Of a DNA stretch of 14,047 nucleotides, positions 1 through 7,283 are shown one piece after another (the stretch's first letter is position 1; the number at the start of each line of letters is the position of its first letter). Made by a program: the position numbers and the translations under genes. Source of the stretch: an uncultured Lachnospiraceae bacterium (GTDB lineage: Bacteria > Bacillota > Clostridia > Lachnospirales > Lachnospiraceae). The stretch covers positions 1 to 14,047 of the forward strand of contig CAJUKA010000100.1 in NCBI GenBank assembly GCA_910586585.1, given 5' to 3'. Below the pieces are notes generated by a model, which had not been told where the DNA came from, made no database searches, and saw only the letters and a program-made list of their open reading frames with translations.

Positions 1-80
1 ACTGCGCCACAGCCCTGGCAGGCCATCGCGCAGCGATTTTGTTCAATCGGGATTTGTATCAAAGGAGAAATAGAAAATGA
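1..80 (+). CDS. 3' end of an unidentified gene (partial)
   Basis: The frame starting at base 3 is open from the window edge to a TGA at 78-80. It ends with residues like LAGHRAAILFNRDLYQ followed by a basic tail (RRNRK). The TGA overlaps the ATG of the NUDIX gene (ATGA, 77-80), which is the usual sign of translational coupling and the main reason to believe this frame. The first 60 bases contain 34 G/C, clearly richer than the NUDIX gene that follows, so a composition boundary lies here. Only about 25 codons are visible and I do not recognise the family. The other two frames are also open for most of this short stretch, so the frame choice is tentative. Confidence 0.35.
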   Translation, partial: CATALAGHRAAILFNRDLYQRRNRK

Positions 81-565
81 AATTAGATTGTGGATTTACA
101 AAAGAAAATAAATGGTTTCGATATAGAACTGGTGGAATTATCATTCATAATGATAAGATGCTCTTCGTTAAGAGTAAAATTGGCGGATACTATTATATGA
201 TTGGGGGAGGTGTTCATCTAGGTGAAAATTCTGTAAATTGTATTGAGAGAGAAATATTAGAAGAGACTGGAATGCATGCAAAAGTAGACCGTCTATCTGT
301 GATATGTGAAAACTTTTTTTTAGGTCATGGTGGTGCAATTGATGGAATGGATTGTCATACTATTGAATTTTATTATCAGTTGAATATCACTGATGAACAA
401 CAAAAACAATGTAGACAACAGACAGATGAAGGAGAACATCTTGTTTGGGTTGATATTTGTGAAGTGGAAAATAGTTTTATTAGACCAACTTGTATTGCAG
501 AAAGGGTTTCAGAAATATTGAGCAGTAAGAATATTATTCATATAATAGAGGAACGAGATAGATAA
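77..565 (+). CDS. NUDIX hydrolase
   Basis: This 162-residue protein has a complete Nudix box at residues 44-66: G44, E50, then R58-E59, E62-E63 and G65, fitting GX5EX7REUXEEXGU. Those glutamates bind the Mg2+ that activates water for cleaving a nucleoside diphosphate linked to another group. The whole protein is one Nudix fold with a short N-terminal extension, so it is a stand-alone cytoplasmic hydrolase. The substrate cannot be read from the sequence; nucleotide sugars, ADP-ribose and oxidised dNTPs are all possible. The ATG is preceded by AAAGGAG at 61-67, about 9 bases away, and overlaps the stop of the upstream frame. It sits next to a restriction-modification cassette, but a 328-bp gap separates them, so a shared job is not shown. 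Confidence 0.9.
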   Translation: MKLDCGFTKENKWFRYRTGGIIIHNDKMLFVKSKIGGYYYMIGGGVHLGENSVNCIEREILEETGMHAKVDRLSVICENFFLGHGGAIDGMDCHTIEFYYQLNITDEQQKQCRQQTDEGEHLVWVDICEVENSFIRPTCIAERVSEILSSKNIIHIIEERDR

Positions 566-632
566 ATTCCAGTTTAAAGGATAGCCAGATAAGTATAAAT
601 CCGGTAATCATATGTAAAAATATGCATTTTAT

Positions 633-728
633 CACCAATGTTATACAGTGGGAACACTTTTCCAAAAAGGGAAAAATGTAATAGCAAGTTTATGCAATAA
701 GTAAGCATTTTATATATGAACATTGGTG
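633..728. repeat. Nested inverted repeats, possible three-way-junction RNA
   Basis: CACCAATGTT at 633-642 is the exact reverse complement of AACATTGGTG at 719-728. Between them lies a second dyad: ACA-c-TTTTCC (654-663) against GGAAAA-a-TGT (670-679), a 10-base arm with one mismatch and a 6-base loop. A small ATGC/GCAT pair (692-695 and 705-708) can form a third stem. Folded as RNA this gives an outer stem enclosing two hairpins. It could equally be paired operators or the trace of a small mobile element. No U-run follows the inner hairpin, so it is not a simple terminator. Confidence 0.5.
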
Positions 729-774
729 TGAAATATAGTCGCCTGGAAAAGCAATGGCATAATAAGCGAGAATG

Positions 775-783
775 TGCTACAAT
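775..783 (+). promoter_or_regulatory. Possible extended -10 promoter
   Basis: TGCTACAAT fits the extended -10 pattern TGnTATAAT with one mismatch. The -35 region 17 bases upstream (TGGCAT) is poor, which extended -10 promoters tolerate. It lies about 110 bases before the DUF5655 gene and would drive that gene, and perhaps the restriction-modification genes behind it. It is a pattern match only. Confidence 0.35.
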
Positions 784-893
784 AAGCATGAACAAGAAGA
801 CATTTTTGGGATGGCAGACTATGGTTAAAAAGTACAGGTAAAAATATCATAAACATAAAGAGATGCAGATAATTTGCAAGTGAGGGAAAAGAA

Positions 894-1787
894 TTGGCTG
901 AGATAAAATTATTTTCTTTGAATGAAGGAGTTAAAGAATGCACATCGTCTGAGGTAGTTTTGGAAAAGGAGCTTCAAACACTGATAGAACAAAATATGGA
1001 AACTTTTTTTGGAGTGCGTTTTTTTAAAAGCGAATATGCCATTACAAATGGGCGGATGGACAGTATCGGAATTGACGAAAATAACAGTCCGGTCATATTT
1101 GAATATAAGCGCAGTCAGAATGAGAATGTAATTAATCAGGGATTGTTCTTTCTTGACTGGCTTTTAGACCATAAGGCGGATTTTAAACTGCTGGTTATTG
1201 AACAATTGGGTATGGAAGCCGCAGATGGAATAGATTGGTCTGTCCCCTGTGTTATTTGCATTGCACATGATTTTACAAAGTATGATCTCCATGCAGTTAA
1301 CCAGATGCAAAGGAATATCAAATTAGTCAGTTATCGTAAATATGATAATGGCCTGCTTTTGTTTGAACATTTGAATGCGCCGAATGTAAAGCCAATGACA
1401 GAGAACGGCGGAATGGACAGCGAAAAAAATAATGGACAGAAATCCCATATAGAAAAACTGGGAGCAGTTTCTGACAATATGAAAAATCTTTATCATTCTA
1501 TATGTGATTTTATTGAATCTTTTGGAGATGATATTACAGCGAATCAGTTAAAATTCTATCTGGCATATAAGAAGGTTCAGAATTTAGTTTGCATTGAAAT
1601 TTACAATAAGCAGATTGTTTTGTTTGTGAAGCTTGATCCGGAGACTGTCGAATTGGAAAGTGGATTTACAAGGGATATGCGCAGTATTGGGCACTATGGT
1701 ACTGGGGATTTGCAGATCATCATCAAAAATGCGTCCGACTTTGAAAAGGCGAAGCCTTTACTTGAGCGGGCATATAGTGAGGTGTGA
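894..1787 (+). CDS. PD-(D/E)XK nuclease-like protein with C-terminal DUF5655 domain
   Basis: This is a 297-residue soluble protein. The N-terminal half carries a PD-(D/E)XK-type core: GRMD with D56 at the end of one strand, then FEYKR with E70 and K72, followed by a helix containing Q82. This spacing is typical of the fold used by restriction and repair nucleases such as the NucS/DUF91 group. Residues from about 190 to 297 resemble the DUF5655 domain, whose function is not established. The start is a TTG at 894, supported by GAGG at 882-885 about 8 bases upstream; no better ATG lies near. It precedes the methyltransferase by 95 bp on the same strand, so it may be a defence accessory. DNA cleavage is inferred from the motif only. 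Confidence 0.75.
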   Translation: MAEIKLFSLNEGVKECTSSEVVLEKELQTLIEQNMETFFGVRFFKSEYAITNGRMDSIGIDENNSPVIFEYKRSQNENVINQGLFFLDWLLDHKADFKLLVIEQLGMEAADGIDWSVPCVICIAHDFTKYDLHAVNQMQRNIKLVSYRKYDNGLLLFEHLNAPNVKPMTENGGMDSEKNNGQKSHIEKLGAVSDNMKNLYHSICDFIESFGDDITANQLKFYLAYKKVQNLVCIEIYNKQIVLFVKLDPETVELESGFTRDMRSIGHYGTGDLQIIIKNASDFEKAKPLLERAYSEV

Positions 1788-1814
1788 ACAAATAATTTAA
1801 GCGCGGGTAACTTT

Positions 1815-1835
1815 TGATAGATGGTTCATCGATCA
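1815..1835. promoter_or_regulatory. Imperfect dyad upstream of the methyltransferase
   Basis: TGAT-a-GATG, a GTT loop and CATC-g-ATCA form two 9-base arms with a single A/G mismatch, centred about 58 bases before the methyltransferase start. It could be an operator controlling the restriction-modification pair or a hairpin in its leader. No separate controller gene is visible nearby. The arms are short enough that chance is possible. Confidence 0.35.
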
Positions 1836-1882
1836 GGAATTGAGAGATTTGTGACAAAGGTATGTGAAAGTCGGGGATATAA

Positions 1883-3370
1883 ATGTTAGAATACATTATT
1901 GAGCGCACAAATAGCTATATTGATAGTATGCCTAAAAAAGAGCGGAAGAAGTATGGTCAATTTTTTACAAGTAAAGAAACTGCACATTTTATGGCTGGAT
2001 TATATGACATTCCTGATAACAAGCCTAAAGTCAGTATTTTAGATGCAGGGGCAGGATCAGGCATTTTATCGTGTGCGCTGATAGAACGATTAGAACAGAT
2101 GACTTCTGTTCAAACAATAGAGTTGACCTGTTACGAGAATGATGACAATATTTTAGGCTTGTTAAAAGAGAACATGCAAACTTGTCAAGAAAGTTCTCAA
2201 AAGCAAATTAACATACAGATTATTACGGAGAATTATATTACAAGCCAGTACTTGGATTTTAATCATATGATAGGAGGTAAGCATAATTCCCCCAAATATG
2301 ATGTTGTAATTGGTAATCCTCCGTATATGAAGATACCAAAAGATGCGCCAGAGGCTGCTGCAATGCCGGAAGTTTGTTATGGCGCGCCGAATTTATATTT
2401 TATCTTTGCAGCAATGGGACTGTTTAATCTTGCCGATACTGGTGAAATGGTGTACATTATTCCGCGCTCATGGACGTCGGGCGCTTATTTTAAGCGGTTT
2501 AGGCAGTATTTCCTGACAGAGGGAAAATTACAACACATTCATTTGTTTGTAAGCAGGAATAAAGTGTTTGATAAAGAAGATGTTTTACAGGAAACGATTA
2601 TCATTAAAGTAAAAAAGACAAACCAAACACCGGAAAAAGTAACAATTACTTCTTCGCAGTCGAACAATGATTTCGATAATATTACTTCCCTGACTGTGCC
2701 ATATAGCCTTGTTGTTTCGGGGAGTGATTATTATGTGTATTTAGTGACAGATGAAAAAGAAGTTTCAGTGTTGGAACGATTACATAGATTTGATAAAACA
2801 TTGCCAGATATTGGGTTAAAAATGAAAACAGGACTGACAGTTGACTTTCGTAATCGTGAAATACTTCGCGATGATGCAGAGGAAGGTGCAATTCCGCTCT
2901 TTTATTCACAGCATATTAAACAAGGAGAAGTGCAGTTCCCTATTCAGAAAGAACACGAGTATGTGGTAACGGATCAAAAGGGATTGATGCAGGATAACAA
3001 AAATTATCTGTTTGTCAAGCGTTTTACCGCAAAAGAAGAAAAACGCAGATTGCAGTGCGGTGTGTATTTGTCCAAGAAATATCCGCAGTATAAGAAAATC
3101 AGCACACAGAACAAGATAAATTTTGTGGATGGATTGATAACGGAAATGTCAGAGTGCATTGTGTATGGATTATATGTGATTTTCAATTCTACTCTTTATG
3201 ATGAATACTATAGAATATTGAATGGTTCAACGCAGGTAAATTCAACAGAAATCAATGCGATGCCTGTTCCTGATCTGGACAGTATACAGGAAATGGGGAG
3301 AAAACTGATGAAGAGCAAGGATATGTCAGAACGTAATTGCAATACAATATTGGAGGAGTACTGTGGATAA
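1883..3370 (+). CDS. Type II adenine-N6 DNA methyltransferase, BsuBI/PstI type
   Basis: This 495-residue enzyme transfers a methyl group from S-adenosylmethionine to adenine N6 in the recognition site, protecting host DNA from the partner nuclease. Motif order is that of gamma-class methyltransferases: motif X-like YGQFFT at 24-29, SAM-binding motif I LDAGAGSG at 53-60, and catalytic motif IV NPPY at 145-148, with the target recognition region in the C-terminal half. The length is close to that of M.BsuBI/M.PstI (about 500). In-frame TAA directly before the ATG fixes the start; the ribosome site (GGGG at 1873-1876) is weak. It overlaps the endonuclease start by 8 bp. The known family recognises CTGCAG, so that site is the prediction here; specificity was not tested. 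No frameshift or truncation is seen. Confidence 0.92.
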   Translation: MLEYIIERTNSYIDSMPKKERKKYGQFFTSKETAHFMAGLYDIPDNKPKVSILDAGAGSGILSCALIERLEQMTSVQTIELTCYENDDNILGLLKENMQTCQESSQKQINIQIITENYITSQYLDFNHMIGGKHNSPKYDVVIGNPPYMKIPKDAPEAAAMPEVCYGAPNLYFIFAAMGLFNLADTGEMVYIIPRSWTSGAYFKRFRQYFLTEGKLQHIHLFVSRNKVFDKEDVLQETIIIKVKKTNQTPEKVTITSSQSNNDFDNITSLTVPYSLVVSGSDYYVYLVTDEKEVSVLERLHRFDKTLPDIGLKMKTGLTVDFRNREILRDDAEEGAIPLFYSQHIKQGEVQFPIQKEHEYVVTDQKGLMQDNKNYLFVKRFTAKEEKRRLQCGVYLSKKYPQYKKISTQNKINFVDGLITEMSECIVYGLYVIFNSTLYDEYYRILNGSTQVNSTEINAMPVPDLDSIQEMGRKLMKSKDMSERNCNTILEEYCG

Positions 3371-4280
3371 AATTGATGAGGCAAGAGAACTTTTGAAAAT
3401 GCTTGGAATGCCTAAAGCACAGCAGGCGGATATTTGCTGTTATGTGCTGTTGGCAATGGCAGGGATAAAGCAAGATACATCATGGGCAAATGCTGAAAAT
3501 GAGTGGATTCGTATTCATGATATTATTCAGTTTGCCAATACATATTATGGTTTGACTTATTCAGAAAACAGCAGGGAGACTTTTCGTAAGCAGGCATTGC
3601 ATCACTTCCGTAATGCAGCACTTGTAGAGGATAATGGGAAAGCTACAAATAGCCCGAATTATAGGTACAGGCTTACCGAAGAAACATTGCAAGTGATAAG
3701 GGTTTTTCGAACATCAGATTGGCAAAAGACTGTGAATCGGTTCTTGAAATATCACGAAAAGTTGGTGGATATTTATGCCTCAAAAAAGAAAATGACAATG
3801 ATGCCAGTGCGTATTAATGGAAACGATTTTCAATTTTCTACGGGCAGGCACAATGAACTGCAGAAAGCTATTATTGAGGAATTTGCGCCTCGATTTGCAC
3901 CAGATTCAGAATGTTTGTATGTTGGCGATACCATAGAAAAAGATTTGGTAAAAAATGTCGATAAGCTGAAGAAACTGGGATTTGAAATAACCTTACATGA
4001 TAAGATGCCGGATGTGGTTTTATATAGAGAAGATAAGAACTGGATCTATTTTGTTGAATCGGTGACATCTGTAGGACCGATGGATTCTAAAAGAATATTG
4101 GAAATAACGAAGATGACAAAGAATGCAACAGCAGGAAAAATCTTTGTGACGGCATTTCTTGATTTTAAGACTTATAAGAGATTTTCAGAAACACTGTCAT
4201 GGGAAACGGAAGTCTGGATTGCGGAGATGCCGGAGCATATGATACATTTGAATGGAGATAAGTTTTTGGGACCGAGATAG
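3363..4280 (+). CDS. Type II restriction endonuclease, BsuBI/PstI family
   Basis: This 305-residue protein matches the BsuBI/PstI restriction endonuclease family in length (about 316-326) and layout: a helical winged-helix-like N-terminus, then a catalytic half with MPDVVLY (D217) and FVESVTSVGP (E232) at about 215-239. This is the family's variant of the PD-(D/E)XK site, which lacks the usual lysine two residues after the glutamate. It cuts DNA left unmethylated at the site of the preceding methyltransferase, predicted CTGCAG. It starts at GTG 3363, with GGAGGAG at 3352-3358. It overlaps the methyltransferase by 8 bp, which couples the two, methylase first. Everything expected of an active enzyme is present. 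The gene contains one CTGCAG (3858-3863), so it depends on its own methylase. Confidence 0.93.
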   Translation: MDKIDEARELLKMLGMPKAQQADICCYVLLAMAGIKQDTSWANAENEWIRIHDIIQFANTYYGLTYSENSRETFRKQALHHFRNAALVEDNGKATNSPNYRYRLTEETLQVIRVFRTSDWQKTVNRFLKYHEKLVDIYASKKKMTMMPVRINGNDFQFSTGRHNELQKAIIEEFAPRFAPDSECLYVGDTIEKDLVKNVDKLKKLGFEITLHDKMPDVVLYREDKNWIYFVESVTSVGPMDSKRILEITKMTKNATAGKIFVTAFLDFKTYKRFSETLSWETEVWIAEMPEHMIHLNGDKFLGPR

Positions 4281-4732
4281 GAGAACAATATCAACAGCCA
4301 GAGGAATACCTGGTGTTTTCGAAACCTTATGAAGAATATTCCAGAAAGTTAAAAGAGCAGGGGGCACAAAACAAAAAAGAAAAGACGCATGTAAGTGATT
4401 TCAGAGAGAGTATGTGTGTTAAGAAAGTACAGGAATATCAATCAGTAGTTTTTTGTTTTATTGACAGAAACTTTTCAGCGTGGCGGGAAGAAAACTTGTT
4501 CTTTCCGACTGGCTGCGTACCATTGGAAATACTGCTGCGCAATGAAATGTATATATCAGAAACAGGGAAAAATCTGGCTTCAGTAAGAATCTGTGCCTGT
4601 AAGAAAACAGAAGCAGAAATCGCCGCAGAAAAGATACGAATCCAAAAGATGGAAAGTAGAAAACAAAGAAAGCTTAGTGATGATACTTTCGGAGGTCGGG
4701 TGTATAGTTGGTTATCATTGAATAACCTTTAG
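4281..4732 (+). pseudogene. Decayed transposase-like fragment
   Basis: A frame running from the endonuclease stop codon to 4732 encodes a piece with charged and aromatic patches (FCFIDRNFSAWREENLFFP, LRNEMYISETGK, ASVRICACKKTEAE). It resembles from memory the middle of an IS4-like DDE transposase common in clostridia. The N-terminal catalytic part is missing, and the expected C-terminal YRLRW-type region is replaced after about residue 120 by an unrelated tail (GGRVYSWLSLNNL). The only early start is a GTG at 4313 without a good ribosome site. I read it as an internal remnant that is not functional. It marks the right edge of the restriction-modification insert. An alternative is a small uncharacterised gene. 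Confidence 0.45.
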
Positions 4733-4759
4733 ATATAGAGTCAAATATTAAAAATAAGC

Positions 4760-4801
4760 ACCGCAGTTCTTTGAGAAATCAAGGAAGTGCGGTTTCTTAT
4801 T
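4760..4801 (+). terminator. Rho-independent terminator
   Basis: The 4760-4774 and 4779-4793 arms form a 15-bp stem with one mismatch (G/G) and one G-T wobble, closed by a GAAA tetraloop and followed by TTCTTATT. AATAAG before the stem also pairs with CTTATT after it, so it may work in both directions. It ends transcription of the accessory island. Confidence 0.85.
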
Positions 4802-4840
4802 GTCAAAAAATTGTGAACAAGAGGAAAAGTAAATTCATTC

Positions 4841-4869
4841 TTGTAGTATTGTATTTGTCTTAATATGCT
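4841..4869 (+). promoter_or_regulatory. Possible promoter for the two-component operon
   Basis: TTGTAG (4841-4846), a 17-bp spacer and TATGCT (4864-4869) give a mediocre sigma-A match about 130 bases before the response regulator. GGTTACA (4949-4955) and GGTTATA (4963-4969) lie between it and the gene and resemble the repeats found before the lipoprotein, which suggests autoregulation. Confidence 0.3.
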
Positions 4870-5001
4870 TTTTAGTCATCGGGCAAAGTGGAGTAATCAG
4901 CAATCTTTGGCAACAAGGAATAATTTTTGCGTGGATAATTTACAAATTGGTTACATCAGTTTGGTTATATTTATGGCAAAATAGAAATTGGAGGATGGAT
5001 T

Positions 5002-5667
5002 ATGAAGATAACGATTTTAGTAATAGAAGACGAAGAAGCGATCAATGACGTGATTAGTATGAGCTTGAGAGCGACTGGATATGAAACAGTATCATTTTTG
5101 GATGGTGATGATGCCAGTGTTTCATTGGAGAACAGGCACGATTATGATTGTGCGGTAGTAGATGTTATGCTGCCAGGGAAAGATGGTTTCGAGCTGCTGC
5201 CAGAACTTTTGAAATACGAGATTCCAGTTATTTTCCTCACGGCAAAAGGGGAATTGCAGAATAAAGTGAAAGGGCTTACCAAAGGCGCGGAGGATTATAT
5301 GGTAAAACCCTTTGAAATGCTTGAATTATTGATACGTATCGATAAGATATTGAAGCGCAGAGGCTCATTTCAGGAAAAGATTACTATCTATGATGTTGTT
5401 ATTGATAGGGAAAAGAGAGTCGTAACCAAGGGGGGACAGGAGGTTTATTTAAAACCTATGGAATTTGACTGCCTAATGATGCTGGTACGCAATAAAAACA
5501 GAGCATTAACGAGAAGCCAGCTTTTGGGTGCACTTTGGGGAATAGAGTTTGAAGGAGAAACCAGAACGGTAGATGCTCATATAGGCCGTATCCGTAAGAA
5601 ACTGGGGTTTGAAAACGTGATAAAGACCATACCCAGAATAGGATACCGTTTGGAGGTAGAGGAATGA
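5002..5667 (+). CDS. OmpR/PhoB-family response regulator
   Basis: This 221-residue regulator has a receiver domain at about 2-115, with acidic pocket E9-D10-E11, phosphoacceptor D54 (VVDVMLPG), T80 and K102 (the VKPF motif). A winged-helix DNA-binding domain follows at about 125-221, ending in the typical IPRIGYRLE strand. When phosphorylated by the kinase encoded directly downstream it should dimerise and bind direct repeats. The ATG follows GGAGG (4990-4994) by 7 bases. Its stop overlaps the kinase start (ATGA, 5664-5667). The likely target is the lipoprotein gene after the kinase, where GTTACA repeats with 11-bp spacing occur. The signal sensed is unknown. Confidence 0.95.
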   Translation: MKITILVIEDEEAINDVISMSLRATGYETVSFLDGDDASVSLENRHDYDCAVVDVMLPGKDGFELLPELLKYEIPVIFLTAKGELQNKVKGLTKGAEDYMVKPFEMLELLIRIDKILKRRGSFQEKITIYDVVIDREKRVVTKGGQEVYLKPMEFDCLMMLVRNKNRALTRSQLLGALWGIEFEGETRTVDAHIGRIRKKLGFENVIKTIPRIGYRLEVEE

Positions 5668-7079
5668 AACTTTTCCGAAAAATATGTATATGGGTGTTTG
5701 GTGGGATGATGGGACTGTCATTAGGAATATTATTTTTTCTGCTTTCCTCTATGTTTAGGCAGAGTATGGATGATGCAATATGTTATGGCAAAAAGGAGAT
5801 TGGCGGCAATGTGTCTGTTATGCGGGATAAAGTACAAAGAGAAAGTGTTGGCGCTGTGGAAACAGTTGTCAGGGATGCAATTATTAAGAATGAATTTCGA
5901 CAGACTTTTAAAGCGGACAGCGTACTATGGAAAGATGAAAAAGAGGTATGGAATGCCTCTCCTTATGAAATTAACAGGCATGAGCTAAACAGAATGTTTG
6001 AGAGTGAAAATATGCATATTGGAGAGATTTATACCAGCAAAACGCAGAAAGTAAATGAAAAACGTTTAATCGTATTTTATCAGAAGGACGTGAACTTGGG
6101 TGCAAATGGATATAGTCTTGCAGTATATAGGGATGTGACAGATATTTATTTGAGGGTTTGGAAACTTTTTTTTGCTGGAATCGTATTTACGATCGTTCTG
6201 TTTTGCGCAGTAGGAGCGTTACTTTATCATGGCATTCAAAGGATGTTGTTTCCATTGAAGGAATTAAAATATGCGTCGTTCAAGATGGCAAATGGTGAAT
6301 ACGACAGTTACATTCCAATCATAAATGATGATGAGATAGGAGAGGTGGCGGACAGTTTTAACCAAATGGCGAAAAAAGTACAGGAGCATATGGAAATACT
6401 GAAAACGATTAATGGAAAGCAACAACAACTTCTTGGAAGTTTATCCCATGAGATAAAAACACCGATGACGGCAATTATTGGAAATGTGGAAGTATTGCTT
6501 ACCTTAAGGCTTGGTGAGGGGGAACGTGAAAAAGCGCTTTTCTATATTTTAAATGAATCTAAGCGTTTGGCACGGCTTTCGGATAAAATGATGGATTTTT
6601 CTAGGCTATGCAATCATGAAAATTCTCATATCTCAATAAAAAAACAAACTATGATAAAGATATTTGAACAGTTAAATACGTTGATGTCATTTCGGTTGAA
6701 AGAAAAACAGATGAAACTTAATGTGACCTGTTTGCCGGAAACGTTGGAGAAGCAGGCTGATGAAGATTTATTGCTTTCGCTTTTATGGAATCTTGTAGAT
6801 AATGCTTATAAAGCCTCTGAAATAGCACGAAGTATAGAGATTTTTGCAGATGAACAGAAAATTTTTGTACAGGATTTTGGAAAGGGTATACCAGCGAGAG
6901 AGATCGCTCATGTAACAGAAGCTTTTTATATGGTAGATAAGTCTCGGTCAAGAAAGGCAGGGGGAATTGGCTTAGGTCTTGCTTTATGCTGTCAGATTGC
7001 GGAAATTCACGGATGGCAGCTTCGGATTGAAAGCAAAGAAGGCGAAGGAACAAGAGTTTCCATATTATGGCAGCAATAG
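5664..7079 (+). CDS. Membrane sensor histidine kinase
   Basis: This 471-residue kinase has a first membrane segment at about 9-29 and an extracytoplasmic sensor region of about 135 residues. A second membrane segment at about 167-188 leads into a HAMP linker (about 188-240). The dimerisation domain carries phosphoacceptor H262 (LSHEIKTPMTA). The ATP-binding domain shows the N box (N376, N380), G1 (DFGKGIP, 404-410) and G2 (GIGLGLAL, 434-441). All catalytic motifs look intact. It autophosphorylates and passes the phosphate to D54 of the regulator with which it overlaps by 4 bp. GGAGG at 5652-5656 and AGAGG just before the ATG supply the ribosome site. The sensor region has no motif I recognise, so the ligand is open; envelope or antimicrobial stress are common roles for such pairs. 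Confidence 0.94.
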   Translation: MKLFRKICIWVFGGMMGLSLGILFFLLSSMFRQSMDDAICYGKKEIGGNVSVMRDKVQRESVGAVETVVRDAIIKNEFRQTFKADSVLWKDEKEVWNASPYEINRHELNRMFESENMHIGEIYTSKTQKVNEKRLIVFYQKDVNLGANGYSLAVYRDVTDIYLRVWKLFFAGIVFTIVLFCAVGALLYHGIQRMLFPLKELKYASFKMANGEYDSYIPIINDDEIGEVADSFNQMAKKVQEHMEILKTINGKQQQLLGSLSHEIKTPMTAIIGNVEVLLTLRLGEGEREKALFYILNESKRLARLSDKMMDFSRLCNHENSHISIKKQTMIKIFEQLNTLMSFRLKEKQMKLNVTCLPETLEKQADEDLLLSLLWNLVDNAYKASEIARSIEIFADEQKIFVQDFGKGIPAREIAHVTEAFYMVDKSRSRKAGGIGLGLALCCQIAEIHGWQLRIESKEGEGTRVSILWQQ

Positions 7080-7118
7080 TTACAAAGCGGTTACAATTCG
7101 TACAAGACTTGGTATCTA
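7079..7118 (+). promoter_or_regulatory. GTTACA direct repeats and possible promoter
   Basis: GTTACA occurs at 7079-7084 and 7090-7095, an 11-bp period, with a degenerate third copy (GTACAA, 7100-7105). Direct repeats one helical turn apart are how OmpR/PhoB-family regulators bind. The second copy can serve as a weak -35, with TATCTA (7113-7118) after a 17-bp spacer as -10. Further GTTAC (7145-7149) and TACATTTGTA (7151-7160) elements follow. The array lies between the kinase and the lipoprotein, so it is a plausible phospho-regulator target. Confidence 0.45.
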
Positions 7119-7283
7119 AATTCATTGTAAAGTATTTCGGAAAGGTTACTTACATTTGTACTCTCGGAATCTATCTTGCGGTTGATGTTTCATTATTTGT
7201 GCACATTTGGTATAAAATTCTCTTACAATATCAGGCGCGAAGAGACTCTGAGAATGCATACATTTATGAAGGAGGACGAAATG

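Larger units (their letters stand above)
566..893. other. Gene-free stretch with nested repeats
   Basis: No convincing protein is encoded in these 328 bases on either strand; the short open frames lack ribosome sites and recognisable composition. The stretch holds a perfect 10-bp inverted repeat, an inner hairpin, a 9-bp direct repeat (GCATTTTAT at 624-632 and 705-713) and a possible extended -10 promoter, each listed separately. Confidence 0.6.

Noticed and set aside
1821..1889. 22-codon frame ahead of the methyltransferase
   Set aside because: No ribosome site precedes it, it ends inside the methyltransferase start, and it resembles no controller protein, which would carry a helix-turn-helix of about 80 residues.
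6718..7125. Minus-strand frame of 135 codons inside the kinase gene
   Set aside because: It is antisense to the conserved kinase ATP-binding domain, which explains the open frame.
7176..7283. Longer TTG start for the lipoprotein
   Set aside because: The extra 36 codons precede a clear ribosome site and signal peptide; a lipobox that far from the N-terminus would not fit a signal peptide.
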